A stretch of 64,000 nucleotides of DNA, taken from NCBI GenBank assembly GCA_000818945.1, contig KN805419.1, positions 167,712-231,711 of the forward strand. Direction: 5' to 3'. This document shows positions 58,109-64,000 of this stretch, one piece after another. Below the pieces are notes generated by a model, which saw only the letters and a list, made by a program, of their open reading frames with translations, was not told where the DNA came from and did not search any database. The position numbers and the translations under genes were made by a program. The stretch's first letter is position 1; every line of letters begins with the position of its first letter. Origin of the DNA: Schizochytrium sp. CCTCC M209059 (Eukaryota; Sar; Bigyra; Thraustochytrida; Thraustochytriidae).

Positions 58109-59599
58109 TCACGGGTACTCGTTTGGCTTTCCGGGGCCGTTTAGATCTTTTGCGGCTTCCGCGGCATTTTCCACATCCTCGTCAGAAAGTGAGGCAAAGA
58201 CGCGCTCGTTCTCCTCGATCGCGGCTGCAGACCAGAGCGAGCGCGGTGGCTGCAGGACGACAAGCTGGCGCTCCAACTTGAGCGCAAGCGATTGAAGCTC
58301 TGTGTAGCGCGAGATGTCAAATGCATTGCGCACGTAGAGCTTGGTTGCCCTTCGCTGGGTAAGGAGTGCCGCGAGTGCCGGATAGGAATACTCGATCTTG
58401 TGATGTTGAAAGAAGACAAGTCCGAGGATGGCCGTGCCAAAGGTGATAAAGTAGGTGATGGGTTCCATGACGTCCCAGCCGAAGCGAGAGAAAAAGGTGA
58501 GCTTGGCAATGACGGCCGCTTGGGAAAGTAGATAAAGGAGGCAAACTGTGAGCACGCGCTTGGTGTGCCGCGCAGCCTGGGCGTCGAGAGGACGTTTCTC
58601 ACGCTCCATGGAGGCTAGCTCGACAAGCGTGTCGTGGAGTCGCTCCTGTTTGTGTTCAATGACATCAGCTGTGCGTCCCTCGGGCTGCAGCGTAAGACGA
58701 TATCGCATACCATTGATGGAGACGTGCAGGCCCTCATTTTCGTCGGCCATGGCGCTAAATTGCTGGACCGAGAGCGGAATTTCAACATTAAGCGCACTTG
58801 GTTCCTGGAACTCGAGACCTGCCTCTGCCAACGATTTTTTGCGCAAGAAAGCTTCCCATTCCGCGTTGCTGACACGCCCATCGCCATCGGTGTCGGCAAG
58901 AAGAAACTCTTGGAAATCCATCTCTGATCTGCTTTTTAAATGTGCAAAACGTTTTGAGAAGAGATCGTTTGTGCCACTGGACTTGTTCTCCTCGTCCATG
59001 CGTTCGAGCATGCGCATGATGCGCAAGCGTGAGTCAAGGCTCAAGCCCTTCTTTTTACGGGCACCATTTGCCTCGAGAAAACGATCCTGGATGGACAGGT
59101 GAAGGGGCTTTGCGTTGTTGCTGCCAAATCCCCCATCCTTGGCCGATTGCGGCGCCGCTGCGTCCGCGGCAGCAGAGGCTACGGACGTGGATGAGGCCGG
59201 GTCAAATGACGGGGGTGGCGATCCCGAAGTCGTACCTCTCGTCGAAGAAGACGTCGACGACGATGACGACGACGGTGGAGATGGAGATGAAGAGGTTGAC
59301 GAGGAGGATGAGGAGGAAGAGTATGAACGTGCTGTCCCGGCAAAAGGTACGCTCTGTTTGTAAGTCTTGCCGTTTCCAGAGACTCGTGTGCAGCGAAGGT
59401 CCTCCCCCGCGCGTCGCGGGCCAACGACTGGCACTTGACGGTCCCTACGCCTACGCTTTCTGCATGCGCCGCCTGCCCTGGCCTCAGGCCACGTGTCCTC
59501 GCTCGCTACGACGACCAGTGCTCGTGCGAGGCTGACAGCCGGCGTTGGCGTTGCTGGGCCCAGCGGCCTCAATGCCGCGCGCGTCCAGGCGCTCAGCAT
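58109..59599 (-). CDS. MCU: Mitochondrial calcium uniporter with built-in EF-hand
   Basis: Pore subunit for Ca2+ entry into the mitochondrial matrix. 496 residues from the ATG at 59597-59599; the longer frame begins with TTG. The N-terminus (MLSAWTRAALRPLGPATPTP) fits a mitochondrial presequence. A polySer/Pro region follows. At about residues 236-247 the sequence DTDGDGRVSNAEW is a canonical EF-hand loop with Asp at 1, 3, 5 and Glu at 12. The MCU domain has an N-terminal beta part, a coiled coil (HKQERLHDTLVELASME), TM1 (about 345-372), the selectivity motif WDVMEP at 375-380 and TM2 (YFITFGTAILGLVFF). WDxME is the diagnostic pore signature. In animals EF-hands are on MICU partners, not on MCU itself. 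An N-terminal intron is possible but not needed. Confidence 0.92.
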   Translation of the reverse strand: MLSAWTRAALRPLGPATPTPAVSLARALVVVASEDTWPEARAGGACRKRRRRDRQVPVVGPRRAGEDLRCTRVSGNGKTYKQSVPFAGTARSYSSSSSSSSTSSSPSPPSSSSSSTSSSTRGTTSGSPPPSFDPASSTSVASAAADAAAPQSAKDGGFGSNNAKPLHLSIQDRFLEANGARKKKGLSLDSRLRIMRMLERMDEENKSSGTNDLFSKRFAHLKSRSEMDFQEFLLADTDGDGRVSNAEWEAFLRKKSLAEAGLEFQEPSALNVEIPLSVQQFSAMADENEGLHVSINGMRYRLTLQPEGRTADVIEHKQERLHDTLVELASMEREKRPLDAQAARHTKRVLTVCLLYLLSQAAVIAKLTFFSRFGWDVMEPITYFITFGTAILGLVFFQHHKIEYSYPALAALLTQRRATKLYVRNAFDISRYTELQSLALKLERQLVVLQPPRSLWSAAAIEENERVFASLSDEDVENAAEAAKDLNGPGKPNEYP

Positions 59600-59647
59600 G
59601 TCTGTTCTCCGCCGCGGGCGCGCGCACCCAGAGCCGTCTCGTCTACC

Positions 59648-59672
59648 TGCCTGCCTGCCTGCCTGCCTGCCT
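59648..59672 (+). repeat. TGCC microsatellite
   Basis: About six tandem TGCC units just upstream of the uniporter start codon. Confidence 0.8.
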
Positions 59673-60072
59673 GTCTGCAGGCGTGCTGCGCAGGTCCTCG
59701 CGAGCCTCGCGCTGCGGCGCGCCGCTGCACACGCGCGCGCAGGGGGTTGGTTATTGCTGTCTTTTGCGTGCTTGCTTTCGCGCTTTCTCGCTTGCTTGCT
59801 TGCTTGCTTGCTTTCAAGTTGGGCCCCGGGAAACAAGGCGAACGAAGGAGGAGTAGAAGAAGGAGAAGAAAAACGAGAAGGAGAAGGAGAAGAAGTCGTT
59901 CACGTTATTATGGAAGTCACTCACAGTCAGTCAGCAGCACAAGCGCACATTGCGTTGCATCATGATCGCACCATGGACGGCTGCAGTGCCCGTGGCGTAC
60001 GTAGCGAAGTGCCATGGCTGCACAGCATTGTATTATTACGCTGCTCTGCGTCGCATTGCATCGCATTGCACA

Positions 60073-60143
60073 GCTCTGCATTGCAGGCATTGTACTTACT
60101 GTGAGTTTTGGTAGATTAAGTGCAGTGCAGTGCAATGCAGAGC
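60073..60143. repeat. Inverted repeat of GCATTGCA-rich DNA
   Basis: GCTCTGCATTGCA at 60073-60085 is repeated in reverse complement (TGCAATGCAGAGC) at 60131-60143 with a 45-bp spacer. Further GCATTGCA and TGCAGTGCA copies flank both arms, so a larger imperfect cruciform is possible. Confidence 0.75.
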
Positions 60144-60484
60144 AATGCACTGCAATACAGAGCAGTGCAGCGCGGCGCAGCGCGGTCGAGGGAGGGGAAG
60201 CGCGCGGCACGAAAGGGGGTGCAGATGACATCTCGCACGCCTGCGCGTTTGGACGACGAGGAAGGCGGTGACGGTGACGATCTTTCTTCACTGTCAGTTT
60301 GCTTGCGCAAGCCCATGAATTTGTGAAACGTGCAACTGCGCGGGCGAGGGAAGAGGCGGGCGGGCGATGATGGCGTCGACGTTGCAAATTGGCAGACGTA
60401 GGGCGCGTGGCTGGTATATATATATCTTGTCTCGTCATCAGCATGAGTTCTGGATCCGCTCGGTATTGCGCGAACGAAGGAGAG

Positions 60485-60512
60485 GAAGGAAGGAAGGAAG
60501 GAAGGAAGGAGG
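60485..60512 (+). repeat. GGAA microsatellite
   Basis: About six tandem GGAA units in the 3' side of the six-TM gene. Confidence 0.8.
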
Positions 60513-60836
60513 GAAGATCTTTGGCAGAGAGAGGAGAGAGCAAAGGGCCCAAATCTGCAAGTGTCCATTTTCAGGTCTTGTGGCAAAATAAGTTTGGGCA
60601 AGGCTGCGCAAAAAAAAATCTCGAGATGGCATTGCATTGGATGGCCATGGGACCATGAAGTGGAATGAAGAAGCAAGAAGCAGAAAATGGTAGCGAGAGA
60701 CAATCTTACTTTTATTTATGATAATAATAATACCAAGTGAGTTGTTCCACGAATAAAGATGAGCGAGCAACTCTTGCAAACAAACTAGGTTCGGGTCATA
60801 AAGTTGCTTTGGAGCACAGTGTGCGCCATCGACTGA

Positions 60837-61415
60837 CTATTCCTTGCGCTTGCTGGGGTCCGTGGGCAGATACTGAATCTTGACGTTGAGAAGGGCGACC
60901 TCTTCGACAAGGATCATGATGGGCAGGGGCGCCATCATGACCTCGAAGAACAGACAAGAGCTCAGCACCAGACCATAGAGGAGAGCGAAGATCCTGATGC
61001 GAATGTTCATGCCCGGAAGGTACGTAATGATGACAAGCGCGGCGCACATGAGGTAGGCAAACTCGTCGGCCTCTTCGTAGCCCATATCGCGCAGGAACAT
61101 GATGGCGATGACGCTGCCGAGTGCCGTGATGGCGAGACCGCATTCTCCCAGTGGGGCTTCCTTGCGGAGATAGAGCGAAACGATGTACATGACCTGCTGC
61201 GGCACGAAGACGGCGAGCAGGTGCATCTGGTGCGTGGGGTCAAACTCCGGAACAATGCTCGCGGCCGCAAGCACGGAGGAGACCGCGGTCCATGCCGATC
61301 CGATGCCAATGCTTGTCTGGTGCGGCATGAGCAGATGCTCCATGCCGATCTTGCGCAGGCCGATGAAGGTCACCATCGTCAGGGCGACGAGCACAGCGCC
61401 GACAGGGACGTCCAT
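60837..61415 (-). CDS. Six-helix membrane protein of unknown family
   Basis: 192 residues from the ATG at 61413-61415. The frame stays open upstream (to 61565) without another ATG. Six hydrophobic helices are visible: VGAVLVALTMVTFIGL, IGIGSAWTAVSSVLAAASIV, LLAVFVPQQVMYIVSLYL, GLAITALGSVIAIMFL, FAYLMCAALVIITYL and a long last one ending PLPIMILVEEVALL. Loops are short; the C-terminus is basic (DPSKRKE). I recognise no family signature or catalytic motif. It may be a small transporter or membrane-assembly factor. It is divergent from the enoyl-CoA hydratase gene. Confidence 0.7.
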   Translation of the reverse strand: MDVPVGAVLVALTMVTFIGLRKIGMEHLLMPHQTSIGIGSAWTAVSSVLAAASIVPEFDPTHQMHLLAVFVPQQVMYIVSLYLRKEAPLGECGLAITALGSVIAIMFLRDMGYEEADEFAYLMCAALVIITYLPGMNIRIRIFALLYGLVLSSCLFFEVMMAPLPIMILVEEVALLNVKIQYLPTDPSKRKE

Positions 61416-62397
61416 GATGTCGATGTTAGCGCGTGCGTGCTCCTCCTCCGCTCCGGGACGGTCGACGTGGAGAGCGCGGGCGCGAGGGCGCGCGGCGAAA
61501 GCTGCGGTCGAGGCGAGCGGGCGGTGAAGGCGAGCGGGCGAGTGCGGGGTCCAGGCGGGCAGCAAGGCACGAGACCGCGAAAAAAGATGCAGCTTTGGCC
61601 TTTATTTGACCTGCCTTGTTCTGGAATGGCGGATTCGTATGTGCACACACTCCTCTTCGCCTGCCTTTATCATACAATACAATCCACTCCATAGGCCTAC
61701 TAATTTTTTCCCATGAAAGTTCCAAAGGATCTAGCAGTCTCTCCACATCGAGAAGCCGCTCCGTTGCTGGCATCCCGCTCTCCTTCTCGTGTGCGCGCGA
61801 GTGCTTTCGACCCTCTTGCTCGCGTACGCGTATACGTCGTCTTTCCAGGTTTATAGCAAAAAGATTCACTCGCTCGCCAGGTTTTTAGTAGCTCTACAGT
61901 TGAACAATGTCGAGGCTCGCCGCATCTGCTCGTAAACGTTGAACTTACATCTATCTGATCAAATATCTAGTTACGTGGGCAAGAAAACTATACCCTGCGC
62001 GCTCGCATGCCATGCCATGCCATCCCTTCAAGTTGATGACGTCCTGCCTCCGCGCGCGCGTCCGCGTCCCTCTCTGCCTAGCCCGCCACGCCCCCTCCCC
62101 TCCCCTCGCCTCGTCGCGTCCTTGCAAGTAAGCGATCCGTGTCCGCCCCGGGCCGGGTCTCTTTCTTCGCCTGTGCAGGATCCCATCCGTCTCACCCACC
62201 TCCCGTCCATCGCTGCGTCCGCGACGGCCCTCCGAGGTCTGTCTGCTCGCCGCGCGTCAGGTCGCCGCTGCTGCGCTGATGCCGCTGCTGGCGACGGCCT
62301 GCGCGCATGCCGCGTTGGGAGGCCGGGCGGTGTTGCGCATGCTGGCGAAGGCGGCGGCGAATGACAGCGCGATCGAAAGCGATTACAGGCCGCTCGC

Positions 62398-62450
62398 CAA
62401 GTGCACTTTCGCGCGGCGCGCAAGTGGAGCAAAGGCCGCCTGCAAGTGCG
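62398..62450 (+). promoter_or_regulatory. Cluster of three CAAGTG-core elements
   Basis: GCCAAGTGCAC, CGCAAGTGGAGCAAA (62419-62433) and TGCAAGTGCGG within 55 bp, about 200 bp before the hydratase start. The second agrees with the first 11 bases of the CGCAAGTGGAGAATG copies elsewhere. Confidence 0.5.
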
Positions 62451-62539
62451 GCTGCGCTGCGTACTGCGTGGCTGGGTGACTTGGGCTACGCCAAGCTTGG
62501 ATCCGGCCACTGGGACTCGCAGCAGACCTGCAAGCTGGA

Positions 62540-62590
62540 CGAGCACGAGCACGAGCACGAGCGCGAGCACGAGCACGAGCACGAGCACGA
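62540..62590 (+). repeat. GAGCAC hexamer repeat
   Basis: About eight tandem GAGCAC units (one GAGCGC) some 60 bp before the hydratase start codon, probably in the 5' UTR. Confidence 0.85.
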
Positions 62591-62649
62591 GAGCGCGAGC
62601 AGCAGCAGCGTAGACGCCGCGCCGAGACAAGCGAAAGAAACCAGGCAAG

Positions 62650-62802
62650 ATGGGCGAGGAGGAGATCGTCGAGACGGAGCCCTTCCTCAACAAGTGGACT
62701 GAGCAAAAGGTCGCGTACGTGTACAGCATGGCATTCACGGAGTCCTACGTGCGGAACGAGGAGAGGCAAGGGCGACGCGGCGCGGGGCACCGAGAAAGAA
62801 AA

Positions 62803-62833
<31 letters not shown>

Positions 62834-63853
62834 AAGAGAAAGAGATTGCACGCGAGACTGAGAACGTGAGCACAATTACGTTGCGAGATGTGTCTCGTTC
62901 GCGCGAGGCGCAAAGAGAAGCGCGTTTTTTGCGCGTTTTATCAAGAAGGTAGAATGAACAAGACGGACTGACTGCGTATTGTCTGCGAACTCTGTGTTGT
63001 TGACATTGACTTACGAAGGTACAACCAGCGCGATCTCCTGCTGTACGCCGTGGGCATCGGCTGCGACGAGCTCAACTTTACGTACGAGCACGATGAGGAC
63101 TTTGAGGCGTTCCCGCTGTACCCGATCGTACTCGGTTTCAAGGGCTCGGACCAGGATGTTGTCTCCTTCCCGTCCGAGGCCATGTCGGAAGGCCCGCCGA
63201 TGCCGCCCCTCCCGGGCATCAAGGTCGGTCTTGACGGTGAGCGCTACATTGAAAAGCTCGCCCCTCTTGACCCGGAGGGCGCCGAGCTCACGTGCAAGGC
63301 CCGCATCATTGGCGTGCACAAGCGCGGCAGTGGCGCCTCGGTGGAGCGCGAGGACCTGATCCAGGATGCCAACGGAAAGACCATTTACCGAATTGTGAGC
63401 GGGTCCTTTCTCGTGGGCGCCAAGAACTTCAAGGACTCTGGCGAGACCAACTCGGAAAAGGTGGACATCCCCAAGCGCGCTCCGGACGCCTCGCTTGAGA
63501 TGCCGACAACCGAGACGCAGGCGCACGTGTACCGTCTGAGCGGTGACTACAACCCGCTGCACATTGATCCGTCGTTCGCCCAAATGTCTGGCTTCAAGAA
63601 GCCCATTCTCCACGGTCTTTGCTCGCTTGGCATCACCACGCGCGCCGTCATTCAGCAGTACTGCGATGGCAAGGCCGAGAAGTTCCGCTCCATCAAGGCT
63701 CGCTTCGCCAAGCCGGTGCTCCCCGGCGATACCCTCGTCGTCGAGATGTGGAAGGAGGGCAACAAGGTCATTGTTCAGACCAAGAACAAGACGACTGGCG
63801 ATGTCTGCATCAACAATGCCTACGTCATGCTCAACCCGGACGCCAAGCTCTAA
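62650..63853 (+). CDS. 2-Enoyl-CoA hydratase 2 (MaoC/MFE-2 type)
   Basis: Hydrates trans-2-enoyl-CoA to the 3R-hydroxy product in peroxisomal-type beta-oxidation. Predicted spliced CDS, exons 62650-62714 and 63019-63853, 299 residues; GTACGT donor and GAAG acceptor join in phase to give KVAYNQRDLLLYAVGIG, the usual start of the N-terminal hot-dog domain. The second hot-dog carries the catalytic signature YRLSGDYNPLHIDPSFA with Asp198 and His203, then KPILHGLCSLG. The end KNKTTGDVCINNAYVMLN is also typical. The C-terminus is DAKL; this resembles, but is not, a canonical peroxisomal SKL signal. It stands alone rather than as part of the multifunctional enzyme. Confidence 0.9.
62715..63018 (+). 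other. Predicted intron in the hydratase gene
   Basis: 304 bp, GTACGT to TTACGAAG, with a long GA-rich tract (about 62795-62850). The donor hexamer is the same as in the channel-gene intron. Without removal the first exon frame ends before the hydratase domain. Confidence 0.7.
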
Positions 63854-64000
63854 ATTGCATTTTTTTCCCCGCCTAACATCTCGGGCCAAAAGGGAGCACG
63901 CATGCTTTCTTGTTTTCCGACACTCTTTTCTTTATTCAACCTGTCACTCACTTCAGAGAACCGATTTTATAAATTTCTCACCTCTGTTACAACTGCGAAA
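63854..64000 (+). other. 3' region of the hydratase gene
   Basis: AT-richer sequence after the hydratase stop, running to the window edge. No gene is supported in this short piece. Confidence 0.5.

Larger units (their letters stand above)
59600..60836. other. Gap between tandem - strand genes
   Basis: 1.2 kb with TGCC (59648-59672) and CTTG (about 59786-59812) microsatellites, GGAGAA repeats near 59850-59895, an inverted repeat (60073-60143), a TATATATATAT stretch (60415-60425) and a GGAA tract (60485-60512). No gene is supported. It contains the upstream region of the uniporter gene and the 3' region of the six-TM gene. Confidence 0.5.
61416..62649. promoter_or_regulatory. Divergent region, six-TM / hydratase genes
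   Basis: 1.2 kb with a TAGGCCTACT element (61692-61701), three CAAGTG-core elements (62398-62450) and a GAGCAC hexamer repeat (62540-62590). No gene is supported. Confidence 0.5.

Overview
The window looks like nuclear DNA of a gene-dense, GC-rich unicellular eukaryote. Most genes are single long ATG-initiated exons separated by short low-complexity intergenic DNA. Eukaryote-only proteins are present: NAF1, PNO1/DIM2, a mitochondrial calcium uniporter, F-box, SET and C2H2 proteins, and a possible axonemal dynein light-chain relative. Few introns, polyQ/polyS tracts and the mix of families would suit a labyrinthulomycete (thraustochytrid-type stramenopile). That taxonomic guess is inference; no marker gene fixes it.

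Layout. 1-9.3 kb: promoter DNA with a 36-base poly-C run, a polyQ five-finger C2H2 protein (+), a 24-bp minisatellite and a large coiled-coil protein (-). 9.3-23 kb: a type I membrane protein with a PQQ-like propeller (+), NAF1 (-) with 179 uninterrupted CAG codons, mitochondrial fumarase (+), a CocE/S15-type hydrolase (+), an unknown basic protein (-) and a possible axonemal dynein light-chain-like protein (+). 23-38 kb: membrane-anchored penicillin-acylase-family protein (+), RXYLT1/exostosin-like glycosyltransferase (+), F-box protein (-), double-PDZ protein with a duplicated unknown C-terminal domain (+), PNO1 (-), SETD6/RKM4-like SET protein (+), BioD/Pta-N-like P-loop protein (-). 37.6-41.8 kb has no recognisable gene. 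41.8-46.7 kb: a Cys-loop-less pentameric ligand-gated channel homologue with one predicted intron (+), a GHSLG lipase (+) and a PEMT-type methyltransferase (-). 48.6-51.1 kb is an AT-richer patch with a broken HNH-nuclease gene and an opposing reading frame without a start. 51.8-64 kb: a 1652-residue leucine-rich-repeat/GT49 glycosyltransferase fusion (+), an ankyrin protein (+), an EF-hand-containing MCU (-), a six-TM protein of unknown family (-) and an enoyl-CoA hydratase 2 with one predicted intron (+).

Connections. Two glycosyltransferases, one RXYLT1-like and one with the LARGE/B4GAT1-type GT49 domain, belong to families that act one after another in animal matriglycan synthesis. NAF1 and PNO1 both serve ribosome biogenesis. 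MCU, fumarase and hydratase 2 are organellar metabolism. Many neighbours are divergent pairs sharing one promoter gap, and a 15-base element (consensus CGCAAGTGSRGAATG) recurs in several gaps.

Best leads: the 179-CAG tract in NAF1, the LRR-GT49 fusion together with the RXYLT1-like gene, the protist pentameric channel, the EF-hand fused to MCU, the recurring 15-mer, the duplicated unknown domain behind the PDZ pair, and the isolated eL40 C-terminus at 43.5 kb. All family calls rest on motif recognition by eye; no database search was run.
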